64,000 nt of DNA. It comes from Nocardiopsis mwathae. Lineage in GTDB: Bacteria; Actinomycetota; Actinomycetes; Streptosporangiales; Streptosporangiaceae. The DNA lies in contig NZ_JACHDS010000001.1 in assembly GCF_014201195.1 (NCBI RefSeq), forward strand, positions 2,480,001-2,544,000. Reading direction: 5' to 3'. Position numbers and translations under genes: made by a program. The notes under the pieces were generated by a model, which did not search any database, was not told the DNA's origin, and saw only the letters and a list, made by a program, of their open reading frames with translations. Of the stretch, positions 38,365 through 50,049 are shown in pieces. The number at the start of each line of letters is the position of its first letter. The stretch's first letter is position 1.

Positions 38365-39213
38365 ATGGACGCCCCGCACTCCGCACCGCTCGTCGCCGCC
38401 CTGTCCCCGTCGCGCGCCGCCGACTTCCTGCAGTGCCCGCTGCTGTTCCGGTTCCGCGTCATCGACCGGCTCCCGGAGAAGCCGAGCGCCGCGGCGCTGC
38501 GCGGCACACTCGTCCACTCCGTGCTGGAGCGGCTCTTCGAACTGCCCGCCGAGACCCGCACGCCGCGAACCGCCCTGTCGCTGGTGCGGCCGCAGTGGGA
38601 GCGACTGCGCGGGCAGCGCCCCGAGAGCGGCGAGCTGTTCTCCTCCGATGAGGAGACCGAGGCGTGGCTGCAGGAGGCGGGCACGCTGCTGAACCGCTAC
38701 TTCGAGATGGAGCGGCCCGAGCTGCTGGAGCCGCGCGAGCGCGAGCTGCGCCTGGAGGTCACCCTGGAGTCGGGGCTGCGGCTGCGCGGCTACGTCGACC
38801 GCCTGGACGTGGCGCCCACCGGCCAGATCCGCGTCGTGGACTACAAGACCGGCAAGACCCCGAAACCGCGCTTCGAGGACAAGGCGAAGTTCCAGATCTT
38901 CTTCTACGCCGTGATGCTCTGGCGCGAACTCGGCGAGATCCCCACCCGCCTGCAGCTGATGTACCTGGGCGACGGCGGCGTGCGCTGGTATGAGCCGACG
39001 CGGGAGGAGCTGCTGGCCGCCGAGGCGGAGATCCTGACCATCTGGCGCGAGATCGAGACGACCGCCCGGTCGGGGCTGTGGGCCCCGCGGCGCAGCAAGC
39101 TGTGCGGCTGGTGCGACCACCGGGACGTGTGCCCGGAGTTCGGCGGCACACCCCCGCCGCTGCCGACGGCCCCGGCCGGCTCCGCGGCTCCCGCGCCTCA
39201 ACCGCCGCCGTAG
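38365..39213 (+). CDS. RecB-family PD-(D/E)XK exonuclease with probable Fe-S cluster
   Basis: The 282-residue protein has the Cas4/AddB-like layout. An N-terminal Cys in SPSRAADFLQCPLLFRFR is followed by LRGTLVHSVLERLF (catalytic His), GYVDRLDV and VVDYKTGKTP (catalytic Asp and Lys), and a YAVMLW motif. A C-terminal Cys cluster (KLCGWCDHRDVCPEFGG) follows. One N-terminal plus three C-terminal cysteines is the classic 4Fe-4S arrangement. It is probably a DNA exonuclease in repair; its position near trmI and the proteasome genes matches other actinobacteria. The ATG at 38365 fits the family start. Confidence 0.9.
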   Translation: MDAPHSAPLVAALSPSRAADFLQCPLLFRFRVIDRLPEKPSAAALRGTLVHSVLERLFELPAETRTPRTALSLVRPQWERLRGQRPESGELFSSDEETEAWLQEAGTLLNRYFEMERPELLEPRERELRLEVTLESGLRLRGYVDRLDVAPTGQIRVVDYKTGKTPKPRFEDKAKFQIFFYAVMLWRELGEIPTRLQLMYLGDGGVRWYEPTREELLAAEAEILTIWREIETTARSGLWAPRRSKLCGWCDHRDVCPEFGGTPPPLPTAPAGSAAPAPQPPP

Positions 39214-39337
39214 GCCACCCGTCGCAGAGGGTGGCCCGGGAGCACGGAGTGTGAGGGGACTTCATCCTGGCGTAGGAGGCCAATATCCCCCGGCCGGAGG
39301 TCGGTCCGACCCCGGGACCGCGTCTAGCGTGGGAGGG

Positions 39338-40579
39338 GTGACCGACCCGACGCCCCCGCACCCCGCACCCACGCTGCCGTGGGACCGCTGGCGTCCGGTG
39401 TCCCGTGAGCGCGGAACCGACATCGTCATCGTGCTCATCCTCATCATGCTCAACACCGCCATCCTGCCGCTGGTGGTGGCGGACCCCGAGATCGCCCACT
39501 ACTGGCCGCACCGCACCGGCGGCCTGATCACGGGGGCCGTGCTGGCGGCGGTGCTGCTGGTCCGCCGCAGCCATCCGCTGCTCGCGATGTCGATCCTGAT
39601 CGTCGGCGGCATCGGCGCCGACTACGCGGGGATGTTCGCCTGGGGGTCGGCCACCCCCGGCCTCGCGGTGGCCGTGTACTCGACCTCGCGCTACCAGGAG
39701 CTGAGTCGCGCGCTGCTGAGCCCCGTACTGGGGGTGGCGCTCTACCTGGTGGCCATCGGGCTCACGCCGATGGAATCGCTGACGATCCCGGTGTGGATCG
39801 ACTTCGCGTTCTACATGAGCATCCTGGTGGCGGTCTGGTGGCTGGGGCGGCTGGTCCGCATGCGTGTCGACGACATGCGGGAGCTCAAGGCCCGGGCCGA
39901 GCGGCTGGAGCGGGCGCGCGACGCCCACACCCGCGCGGTGCTCGCCGAGGAGCGCTCCCGCATCGCCCGCGAGCTGCACGACGTCGTCGCCCACCACATC
40001 AGCGTGATGACCGTTCAGGCCACCGCCGGGCAGCGGGTGATGGAGCGCTCCCCGAGCCGCGCGCGCCAGGCCCTGATCGACATCGAGGAGACCGGGCGGC
40101 TGGCGCTGTCGGAGATGCGCAGGATCGTCGGTGTGCTGCGGACGCCCACGGACGAGGCCGACCGTTCGCCGCGGCCGGGCGTCGACGGGCTGCGCGACCT
40201 GGTCAAGCAGGTACGCGAGATGGGCATGGAGGTCGAGCTGGGCATCGAGGGCGAGCTGCCCGACCTGGCTCCGGGGCTGGACCTCACCCTGTACCGGGTG
40301 GTGCAGGAGTCGCTGACCAACGTGCTCAAGCACGCCGGGGAGCAGGCCGCGGCGACCGTGTCGCTCGTCTTCGAGCGGCGCACCGTCACCGTGACCGTCA
40401 CCGACGACGGGGCGGGGCCCGCGCCCGACGAGCGCACCGCCGACGAACCCGGGCACGGCCTGGTGGGGATGCGCGAGCGGGTCGCGCTGTACGGCGGGGA
40501 GCTGCGCGCCGGCCCCCGCCCCGGCGGCGGGTTCGAGGTGCGCGCCCGGGTGCCCGTCGAGGCCGGATCCGGTCGTTGA
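39338..40579 (+). CDS. NarL-type sensor histidine kinase
   Basis: This is the membrane sensor of a two-component system, 413 residues from the GTG at 39338. About five to six hydrophobic segments (about 28-170) form the input domain without a large extracellular loop. The HisKA_3 phospho-acceptor is His214 in SRIARELHDVVAHHISVM. The ATP-binding domain ends with VTDDGAGPAPDERT and GHGLVGMRERVALYGG. The GGGAGG sequence is only one base from the GTG, so the exact start could be a few codons off. The response regulator follows 47 bases downstream. Confidence 0.91.
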   Translation: MTDPTPPHPAPTLPWDRWRPVSRERGTDIVIVLILIMLNTAILPLVVADPEIAHYWPHRTGGLITGAVLAAVLLVRRSHPLLAMSILIVGGIGADYAGMFAWGSATPGLAVAVYSTSRYQELSRALLSPVLGVALYLVAIGLTPMESLTIPVWIDFAFYMSILVAVWWLGRLVRMRVDDMRELKARAERLERARDAHTRAVLAEERSRIARELHDVVAHHISVMTVQATAGQRVMERSPSRARQALIDIEETGRLALSEMRRIVGVLRTPTDEADRSPRPGVDGLRDLVKQVREMGMEVELGIEGELPDLAPGLDLTLYRVVQESLTNVLKHAGEQAAATVSLVFERRTVTVTVTDDGAGPAPDERTADEPGHGLVGMRERVALYGGELRAGPRPGGGFEVRARVPVEAGSGR

Positions 40580-40626
40580 CCGGTCCCGGGGTCCGCACCC
40601 CTCGGGTGATCGGGAACAATCATCAC

Positions 40627-41310
40627 ATGCCCATCAGTGTCCTGCTCGTCGACGACCAGCCGCTTCTCCGCACCGGTTTCCGGCTCATCCTCGAATCCGA
40701 ACCCGAGATCTCCGTCGTCGGCGAAGCCTCCGACGGCCACGAGGCCGTCGCCGCGGCCAAGCGGCTGCTACCCGACGTGGTCCTGATGGACATCCGGATG
40801 CCCGGCAAGGACGGCATCGACGCCACCCGGGAGATCCTGCGCTGGTCGCACGAGACCGGGCGGGAGATCCGCGTGCTCGTGCTGACCACCTTCGACCTGG
40901 ACGAGTACGTTGTGGAGGCGCTGCGGGCCGGGGCCAGCGGATTCCTACTCAAGGACGTGCCGCCGGACGACCTGGTGGGCGCGATCCGGGTGGTGTCCGA
41001 CGGCGCCGCGATCGTCGCCCCGACGATCACCCGGCGACTGCTGGACCGCTTCGCCGACAAGCTGCCCTCGACGCGGGAGCAGCCCGCCCCGCGGCTGGAC
41101 CACCTGACCGAGCGCGAGCGCGAGGTGCTGCGCCTGCTCGCCCGCGGCCTGTCCAACGCGGAGATCGCCCGCCGCCTGGTCGTCAGCGAGACAACGGTGA
41201 AGACGCACGTGGGCAACGTTTTGACCAAGCTCGATCTGCGCGACCGGGTCCAGGCCGTCGTCCACGCCTACGAGACCGGGATCATCCGCCCAGGTGAGAG
41301 CGATGACTGA
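40627..41310 (+). CDS. LuxR/NarL-family response regulator
   Basis: This is the DNA-binding partner of the upstream kinase, 227 residues. The receiver domain has acidic pocket DD at 9-10, phospho-acceptor Asp55 (VVLMDIRMPGKDG), the conserved Thr of LVLTTFD and the Lys of FLLKDV. The C-terminal LuxR helix-turn-helix is LTEREREVLRLLARGLSNAE and the following ETTVKTHVGNVLTKL. The pair resembles DesKR/LiaSR-type actinobacterial systems; the signal is unknown. No obvious target gene is adjacent. Confidence 0.94.
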   Translation: MPISVLLVDDQPLLRTGFRLILESEPEISVVGEASDGHEAVAAAKRLLPDVVLMDIRMPGKDGIDATREILRWSHETGREIRVLVLTTFDLDEYVVEALRAGASGFLLKDVPPDDLVGAIRVVSDGAAIVAPTITRRLLDRFADKLPSTREQPAPRLDHLTEREREVLRLLARGLSNAEIARRLVVSETTVKTHVGNVLTKLDLRDRVQAVVHAYETGIIRPGESDD

Positions 41311-41660
41311 GGGAGCGGCGGCGGTGGCGTCACCGGGCTGTTCGGATAGCCTGTGATACCGGGCCCGCAACCCGTCCACCGCCGCGCGGCGCGACGGCAT
41401 CCCGATCACCGGGCGCCGGTTCTTCCACCGCATCCACATCCACGCACACACCGCGATACGACGTCCGGGGCGGCATCCCGGCGGTGTTCGCCGTGCGAGC
41501 GTGCCCGGTGCGGCACCGGGTGACCGACCTCACCCGCCCTGCGGTGGTATGCGCGGCCAACCACGACCGGAGACGCGGCGTCCCATCCGTGACCCCGGTC
41601 CCGCCGCCGTACCGACCCCGGCGGCACGCCGCCCCGCTGAGGAGTTGTCGAAGGTCTCCG
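41311..41660. other. 350-bp region without a gene
   Basis: No protein family is visible on either strand. A small hairpin CCCGGTG-cgg-CACCGGG at 41504-41520 is the only clear structure. The ribosome binding site of the next gene (GAAGG) is at the right edge. Confidence 0.6.
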
Positions 41661-43088
41661 ATGGCCGAGAACCCGCAGAAGCCGACGTCGCTGAACGAGA
41701 ACAACCTGCTGGCCCGTCTTCGGGACTGGCGCGCCGCCCGCGAGCCGGAGCTCCACGGCGACGGCCTCGACGATGACATCATCGAGCTGCCGGACCCGCG
41801 CGCCATCGACCTGGTGCTGCGCGTCGGCGAGCTGCTGCTGGCCAGTGGCGAGAGCACCGAGGCCGTCAGCGAGGCGATGCTGAGCCTGTCCGTGGCCTTC
41901 GAGCTGCCGCGGACGGAGGTCTCGGTGACGTTCACGGCCATCACCATCTCCGCCCACCCCGGCGGCGACCACCCGCCGGTCACCGGCGAACGGGTGGTCC
42001 GGCGGCGCACACTGGACTACTTCCGGGTCAACGAGCTGCACACGCTGGTGCAGGACGCGGCGCTGGGGCAGGTGGAGCTGGAGGGCGCGATCGCGCGGCT
42101 GCGCGCCATCAAGCGCTCCCGCCCGCCCTACCCCAACTGGCTGATCATCGTCGGTTTCGGGTTGATCGCCTCCAGCGCCAGCCTCATGGTCGGCGGCCAG
42201 TTCATCGTGGCCGCGGCGGCGTTCCTGGCGACGGTGCTGGGCGACCGCGCCTCCGCTTTCCTGGCCAAGCGCGGGGTCGCGGAGTTCTACCAGATGACCG
42301 CGGCGTCCGTGGTCGCCTCCAGCATCGGCGTCGCGCTGCTGTGGATCAGCGCGGAACTCGACCTCGGGCTGCACGCCGGGGCGATCATCACCGGTAACAT
42401 CATGGCCCTGCTGCCCGGGCGCCCCCTGGTCTCCAGCCTGCAGGACGGGATCAGCGGCGCCTACGTGTCGGCGTCGGCGCGGCTGCTGGAGGTCTTCTTC
42501 ACGCTCGGTGCGATCGTGTCGGGTGTGGGTGCCGTCGCCTATACGGCGGTGCGGCTGGGCGTCGACATGGACCTGGAGAACCTGCCTTCCGCCGGCACCA
42601 GCATGGACGTGATGGTGCTCGTCGGTGCGGCCGGGATCGCGATGGCTTTCGCGGTGTCGCTGACCGTGCCTCCGCGCATGCTGCCGGCGATCGGCGCCAT
42701 GGGCGTGTTGATCTGGGTGATCTACGCAGGACTGCGCACCGTGTCGGGTGCCCCGCCCATCATCGGCACCGTGGCCGGGGCGATGGTGATCGGAATCGTC
42801 GGGCACTGGCTGTCGCGGCGCACGCGGCGGCCGGTGCTGCCCTACGTCATTCCGGCGATCGCGCCCCTGCTGCCGGGAAGCATCCTGTACCGCGGGCTGC
42901 TGCACATGACCATGGGCGACGCGGTGACAGGCCTGCTGGGGCTGGCCGAGGCGGTGGCGATCGGCCTGGCCCTGGGCGCCGGGGTCAACCTCGGCGGCGA
43001 GCTCATCCGCGCCTTCTACCGCGGTGGCCTGGCGGGAGCGGGGCGGCGCAGCCGTCCCGCCGCCCGCAGAACGCGCGGCGGCTACTGA
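41661..43088 (+). CDS. Threonine/serine exporter family protein (ThrE type)
   Basis: This membrane protein of 475 residues unites the two ThrE halves. An N-terminal DUF1212-type cytoplasmic/membrane part (DLVLRVGELLLASGESTEAV, RTLDYFRVNELHTLV) is followed by a first set of hydrophobic helices. A second DUF3815-like helix bundle continues to FYRGG. The corynebacterial ThrE model exports threonine and serine by proton-motive force. The ATG at 41661 has GAAGG nine bases upstream. It is monocistronic, and the endonuclease V gene follows 51 bases later. Confidence 0.88.
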   Translation: MAENPQKPTSLNENNLLARLRDWRAAREPELHGDGLDDDIIELPDPRAIDLVLRVGELLLASGESTEAVSEAMLSLSVAFELPRTEVSVTFTAITISAHPGGDHPPVTGERVVRRRTLDYFRVNELHTLVQDAALGQVELEGAIARLRAIKRSRPPYPNWLIIVGFGLIASSASLMVGGQFIVAAAAFLATVLGDRASAFLAKRGVAEFYQMTAASVVASSIGVALLWISAELDLGLHAGAIITGNIMALLPGRPLVSSLQDGISGAYVSASARLLEVFFTLGAIVSGVGAVAYTAVRLGVDMDLENLPSAGTSMDVMVLVGAAGIAMAFAVSLTVPPRMLPAIGAMGVLIWVIYAGLRTVSGAPPIIGTVAGAMVIGIVGHWLSRRTRRPVLPYVIPAIAPLLPGSILYRGLLHMTMGDAVTGLLGLAEAVAIGLALGAGVNLGGELIRAFYRGGLAGAGRRSRPAARRTRGGY

Positions 43089-43139
43089 CCTTCCGACCGC
43101 GGTGCCCCTCGGCCCCGCCGGTGGCGCTAGTTTGGCTTC

Positions 43140-43886
43140 ATGAACGCCCGTCCCGCCGGCAGCGAGCAGCCCCTCCCCTCCCCCGTCCGTCCGTCGGCGG
43201 GGGCCATCGACCCGGCCGCGGCGACATGGCCGCGCGGCGGCGGGCCGCCGTCGGTCGAGGAGGCACGCGCCCTGCAGGACCTCCTGGCGCCGCGGGTACG
43301 CGCGCAGCCCGTGGACGTGGAGCGGGTCGGGCTGGTCGCGGGGCTGGACGTCAGCTACACCGAAGGGCGGCTGGTGGCGGCCGCGGTGGTGCTGTCGGCC
43401 GAGACCCTGGAGGTGGTCGACGCGGCGACGGTGGCCACGGCTCCCCGCTTCCCGTATGTTCCCGGGCTGTTCGCGTTCCGCGAGCTGCCGCCGCTGCTCG
43501 ACGCGATCGACCGGTTGGGGACCGCGCCGGACGTGTTCGTCTGCGACGGGTTCGGCCTGGCCCACCCGCGCCGCTTCGGCCTCGCCTGCCACCTGGGGGT
43601 GCTGCTGGACCGGCCGACCCTCGGGGTCGGCAAGACGCCGTTCGTCGGGCGGGCCGAGCCTCCGGGGCAGCAGCGCGGGTCGTGGTCGCCGCTGGTCGAC
43701 GGGGACGAGGTGGTGGGCCGGGCGCTGCGCACCCGCACGGGGGTGAAACCGGTCTACGTCTCCATCGGCCACCGCATCGACCTGGACAGCGCGACCGAGC
43801 TGGTGCTGCGGACGGCGCCGAACTACCGGATCCCCGAACCGGTCCGCCATGCCGACCGGCTGTCTCGGGACGACCCGGGGGCCTGA
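43140..43886 (+). CDS. nfi: Endonuclease V
   Basis: Endonuclease V nicks DNA (or RNA) one base 3' to deaminated adenine (inosine). The 248-residue protein has a non-conserved 40-residue N-terminal extension, then the Nfi core. This contains LVAGLDVSYTEGRLVAAAVV with the catalytic Asp, PYVPGLFAFRELPPLL with the wedge PYVPG motif, VCDGFGLAHPRRFGLACHLG with the second Asp, and TLGVGKTPFVG. All key residues appear present. It may initiate repair of deamination damage, which would be useful in such a GC-rich genome. Confidence 0.94.
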   Translation: MNARPAGSEQPLPSPVRPSAGAIDPAAATWPRGGGPPSVEEARALQDLLAPRVRAQPVDVERVGLVAGLDVSYTEGRLVAAAVVLSAETLEVVDAATVATAPRFPYVPGLFAFRELPPLLDAIDRLGTAPDVFVCDGFGLAHPRRFGLACHLGVLLDRPTLGVGKTPFVGRAEPPGQQRGSWSPLVDGDEVVGRALRTRTGVKPVYVSIGHRIDLDSATELVLRTAPNYRIPEPVRHADRLSRDDPGA

Positions 43887-44107
43887 CCCCGCGGGTGTCC
43901 CGTGCGGCGCACGGGGAGGATCCGATGCCGACCGCGGCGCCGGGGTTCCACCGGATCGGACCGTGGCCACACCTGGCCGCTGCCGCACCGACCTGGGGTT
44001 TCGTGCGTCTCACCAGGTATAAGCGCAAGATGCCGCGGGCCGCAGACCACTAGCGTGCGATCGGTGCATCTCGCGGCGAAACACGGATAACAGACCGGAG
44101 GCGCACG

Positions 44108-44305
44108 ATGTGCCAGCACACACCCACCTGCCCCTCGTTCGACGACGTCGACCGCGAGGCCGCGCGCGTGCTCGCCGGCCACCCGGAACAGGGCTGGAGC
44201 CTGCTGTGCAACGGTGTGGTCATCTTCGAGGACACCGGCGAGCTGCTGCCCGACGGCGGTGTGATCGCCCCGCACCGCCCCACCGACGCACCCGCCGCGG
44301 CCTGA
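44108..44305 (+). CDS. DUF5999 small protein
   Basis: This conserved 65-residue actinobacterial protein begins MCQHTPTCPSFDDVDREAAR and continues with WSLLCNGVVIFEDTGELLPDG, the recognisable DUF5999 pattern. Three cysteines and a His in the first half could bind a metal. GGAGG precedes the ATG. Its function is unknown; it is transcribed alone. Confidence 0.82.
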   Translation: MCQHTPTCPSFDDVDREAARVLAGHPEQGWSLLCNGVVIFEDTGELLPDGGVIAPHRPTDAPAAA

Positions 44306-44416
44306 CCGCCGACCCGTCTTCCCCGCGCGTCTCGGTGACGGCGAGGGACCGGTGGCGCCCGCGACCGGGGCCGACCGCGAGCCGCGACGACCACCGGCGG
44401 CAGAGGGATCGCCCGT

Positions 44417-45022
44417 TCACGCCACGTGGCGGGTGATCCACTCCACCACGGCCCCGGCCACGCCCTCCGGGTCCTTGGCCAGGTCGTGGCGTTCCCCCGG
44501 CCGGACCAGCAGGGTGGTGGCATCGGCAGCGTCGGGGACACCGAACGGGTCCCGGTCACCGTTGACCACGAGCACGGGGACACCCGCACCGCGCAGTTCC
44601 GCCGCTCGCGACCGCTCCGGCCGACCCGGCGGGTGCAGCGGGAACGCAAGTGCCACCACCGCCGCGGCCCCGAGGTCCGCGGCCGTCCGGCAGGCGACGC
44701 GGGCGCCGTTGCTGCGGCCGCCCAGCACCAGCGGCACGCCGCCGAACTCCGGCCGCTCGGTCAGGGCCGCCACCACCGCCCGCCACGCCTCGTCCTGCGA
44801 TTCTGTCTTCGCCCCCGGCATCTTCCGTCCGGCCACCCGGTAGGCCTGGGTGACCCGCGCGACGGCGCCGCCGGCCTTCAGCGCGGCGCCGCGGACCGCC
44901 AGGATGTCGGGGGCGTCGACGCCGCCGCCGGCGCCGTGCGTGACCACCAGCAGGTAGCGGGCGCGCCCGCCGGGAGTATCGAGGTCGATCCGGGCCGGTC
45001 CCCGGGGTGTGGCGATCTCCAT
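44417..45022 (-). CDS. Alpha/beta hydrolase (KANL3/Tex30-like)
   Basis: The 201-residue protein has the small alpha/beta-hydrolase fold of the Tex30/KANL3 family. LLVVTHGAGGGVDAPD is the oxyanion-hole region, LVLGGRSNGARVAC is the nucleophile elbow with Ser, VLVVNGDRDPFG carries the probable acid Asp, and a late His sits in PGERHDLAKDPEG. The substrate is unknown. It is on the minus strand, convergent with the DUF5999 gene and downstream of the TPR protein gene by about 50 bases, so possibly in the same transcript. Confidence 0.85.
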   Translation of the reverse strand: MEIATPRGPARIDLDTPGGRARYLLVVTHGAGGGVDAPDILAVRGAALKAGGAVARVTQAYRVAGRKMPGAKTESQDEAWRAVVAALTERPEFGGVPLVLGGRSNGARVACRTAADLGAAAVVALAFPLHPPGRPERSRAAELRGAGVPVLVVNGDRDPFGVPDAADATTLLVRPGERHDLAKDPEGVAGAVVEWITRHVA

Positions 45023-45075
45023 CGGGCCTTCATCGGTTCGCGGGTCGGTTGCATCGGTCGTTCATCGTGCCGCGG

Positions 45076-46287
45076 TCAGTCCCGGTCGGCGTGGTCCGGC
45101 CAGCCCTCCGGGAGGACGTCGGTGTCGGATCCCGCCGCCCGGCGCAGCCGCTCCCGAAAGTCGTCGTGGAGCGATCGCCCCCACACGTACTCACCGGGTG
45201 AGCGGACCGTCTCCTGAAGAGTCCGCCGGAGCGCCGCCGCCCGTGTCTCGTCGTCGACGAGGGGCATCGCCAGCCGAGAGTACATCCGGTCGACGGCGTA
45301 GAAGAGCTCGCCGGCGAGCATCGGGGTGCTGCCCTGGGCGACGGCCGCTTCCAGGTAAGGGTCCCACCACGCCACGGTGTCACCGGCCGCGGCCCGGTCG
45401 GCGCTCTCCTCCGCCGCGGTGTCGGCGTGCGGGTCCAGGAAGCCGCGGCGCAGCCGCGCGCGCACGTCCGCGGCGGTCGCGGCGTCACGGTGCGTCAGGC
45501 CCGTCTCCCAGGCCCGCTCGGCCGCCTCGGTGTCGCCGCGCACGGCGAGCAGCCGGGCCAGCAATTCGACGGCGGCCGCAGCGGTTCCCGGTTCACCGGT
45601 GGCCGCCTCGTCGTCGCGGGAGGCGTCGACGACCGCACCGAACTCGCCGATCGCGCGCTCCACGTGTACCGCGCCGAGCAGCAGGCGCAGCGCAGGGTGG
45701 TCCTCGGCCGCCAGCCCGTGCCGGATGACCTCTGCCGCCATGTCGACGTCGCCGCGGGCCAGGAGCCGCTCACCGTAGTCGTGGGCGGCTTGCGCCGCCA
45801 GACCGCGGTCCGGGCCGTCGAGCACCCGGCCCCAGTGGCCGGCGGCGGTCTCCGGGTCCCCGCGTCCCTCGGCGATCCTGGCGAGCCCGTAGTGGGCGGC
45901 CGGGGTGTAGCGGTCGTTCCCTGCGGCGAGCACGTCGTGCCACGCTTCCTCGGCCTGCTCGGCCGCGTCCTCCTCCTCATAGGACAGGGCGAGGTGGTAG
46001 GCGGCGCGCGGGGCGTACTCGGGGTGGCCGGTGTCGACGGCGATCCGGGCGGCTTCACGGGCGGTGCCGATGTCGCCGAGGGTGTGCCGGACCACCGCGA
46101 GGCCGAGCGCGGCCATGGGGCGGTGGTGGTGCGAGTCGCCGTCCAAAACCTGCGTGTAGAGCTGGGCGGCGCGTTTGAGGTGGCCGCTTTCGGCCAGATC
46201 GCGCGCCTGGTCGCACAGGTTCCCGAACTCGGTCTCCGATCGGTCTGCGGCGGCTTCGAATGTGGAGGTTCTGGACGTCACGGTCAT
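45076..46287 (-). CDS. Tetratricopeptide-repeat protein
   Basis: This soluble, helical, Ala/Glu/Asp-rich protein has 403 residues. It carries several TPR-like units, for example GHLKRAAQLYTQVLDGDSHH, IGTAREAARIAVDTGHPEYA, EDAAEQAEEAWHDVLAAGND and DTEAAERAWETGLTHRDA. Such repeats mediate protein-protein contacts. The C-terminal 90 residues are less repetitive. The ATG at 46287 has GGAAAG nine bases upstream; the longer open frame lacks family support. No enzymatic motif is visible. Confidence 0.8.
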   Translation of the reverse strand: MTVTSRTSTFEAAADRSETEFGNLCDQARDLAESGHLKRAAQLYTQVLDGDSHHHRPMAALGLAVVRHTLGDIGTAREAARIAVDTGHPEYAPRAAYHLALSYEEEDAAEQAEEAWHDVLAAGNDRYTPAAHYGLARIAEGRGDPETAAGHWGRVLDGPDRGLAAQAAHDYGERLLARGDVDMAAEVIRHGLAAEDHPALRLLLGAVHVERAIGEFGAVVDASRDDEAATGEPGTAAAAVELLARLLAVRGDTEAAERAWETGLTHRDAATAADVRARLRRGFLDPHADTAAEESADRAAAGDTVAWWDPYLEAAVAQGSTPMLAGELFYAVDRMYSRLAMPLVDDETRAAALRRTLQETVRSPGEYVWGRSLHDDFRERLRRAAGSDTDVLPEGWPDHADRD

Positions 46288-46609
46288 GGAACGTCGCTTT
46301 CCGCACGAGGGGATGTGGCCCTCGGGCCGCCGAAGGCGCAGCCGATTCGGGCCTTGTCGTTCGGAGACTAACGTGTCGGAGCGGGTGTGCGGACGAATCG
46401 GCCCGGGTTGGCCGGGGTGAGACAGCAGAACCACGGCCTTTACGATGTAGATTCGTAGACGGCGTCCCTTTCCGGGACCTCCCTGCGCCCGGATCCCGAG
46501 CGATCACGCTGCCCCGCCTGGCGGCCGAACGCGGCGTGGCGCCGGCACCCGCTGCGGGTGCCGGCGCCACGCCGACGAGCTCCCCGGATCGGCCCCGGAG
46601 CCGTGGACC
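46288..46609. other. 322-bp region holding the gcvP terminator
   Basis: No gene is seen. The right part holds the 39-bp palindrome (46534-46572). The left part should contain the promoter for the TPR-protein gene. Confidence 0.6.
46534..46572 (-). terminator. Strong terminator hairpin downstream of gcvP
   Basis: A perfect 19-bp stem GCGTGGCGCCGGCACCCGC with its complement is separated by a single base. It lies 38 bases after the gcvP stop. Confidence 0.82.
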
Positions 46610-49501
<2,892 letters not shown>

Positions 49502-49554
49502 GGAGACCTCCTGGTCGCAGTAGCCGATCTCGCGGCTGCTCCTATGTGGTCTCC
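49502..49554 (-). promoter_or_regulatory. Possible RBS-sequestering helix for gcvP
   Basis: GGAGACC (transcript sense, 49554-49548) is complementary to GGTCTCC (49508-49502), which overlaps the 3' part of the gcvP ribosome binding site and abuts the ATG. Formation of this 7-bp helix would hide the binding site, so it may be the riboswitch's translational expression platform. Confidence 0.5.
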
Positions 49555-49610
49555 CCCTCTGTCACGCGGGACCGCGCAGTGCGCGGCGCAGGCGGCAGAA
49601 GCGCCTGCCG

Positions 49611-49707
49611 CTCCAGAGTGGCCTCCTCCACGCGGTCCCTGGTGCCTGAGAGGTTACTGGGGAGTATTGCCCCGTCGGCGCCCCTGTCGGGGGTCTCTCC
49701 CGCGTGG
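49611..49707 (-). ncRNA. Glycine riboswitch (single aptamer) in the gcvP leader
   Basis: In transcript sense, P1 is CCACGCGG (49707-49700) paired with CCGCGTGG (49635-49628). Between them are GGGAGAG, the core GCGCCGACGGGGCAA and CTCTCAGGCACCAGGGACCG, all matching the glycine aptamer consensus. CACTCTGGAG follows on the 3' side and may form the short ghost-aptamer helix of type-1 singlets. A second complete aptamer is not present. Downstream hairpins are GCGGCAG/CTGCCGC and CCGCGC/GCGCGG. Glycine binding should adjust gcvP expression. Confidence 0.9.
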
Positions 49708-50049
49708 TATCTACGGTCCGGTCCTGTGCTGTTGTGCGGTGTGTTGTACGGGCCCTTCCGGTGGACGGCGCCCACGGGCACCACGCACCGGCCGACTCAC
49801 GGACGGAGTCCATCGGGCGTGTCCGTGCGGACCCTGACGGCGGACCGTGAGTACGGTACCCCTGCGTTCCCTCAAACCGTACTAAACCGTGGCGAGTCGC
49901 GCAGCGCTGCCCCTCCCTGGTCGCGGCCGACGGCCTACGGGCGCCCCTGGACCGCGGGCGCCACCGGCGTCCCGGCAGCGTACCGGGGGTGGGCCGGGGA
50001 CGGGCGAACCGGGCCTCCCTGCCGCCCCGGGCGCGCGACCGGGGCCGAT
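49708..50049. other. Promoter-side region of gcvP and 3' region of the MerR gene
   Basis: No gene is seen. The gcvP promoter should lie near 49830-49900, where the sequence is briefly A/T-richer; I see no convincing -35/-10 pair. The left end adjoins the riboswitch. Confidence 0.55.

Noticed and set aside
38365-39213. Cas4 of a CRISPR system
   Set aside because: The Cys/PD-(D/E)XK layout is shared with Cas4, but no other cas gene or repeat array is present and the neighbourhood matches chromosomal RecB-like genes.
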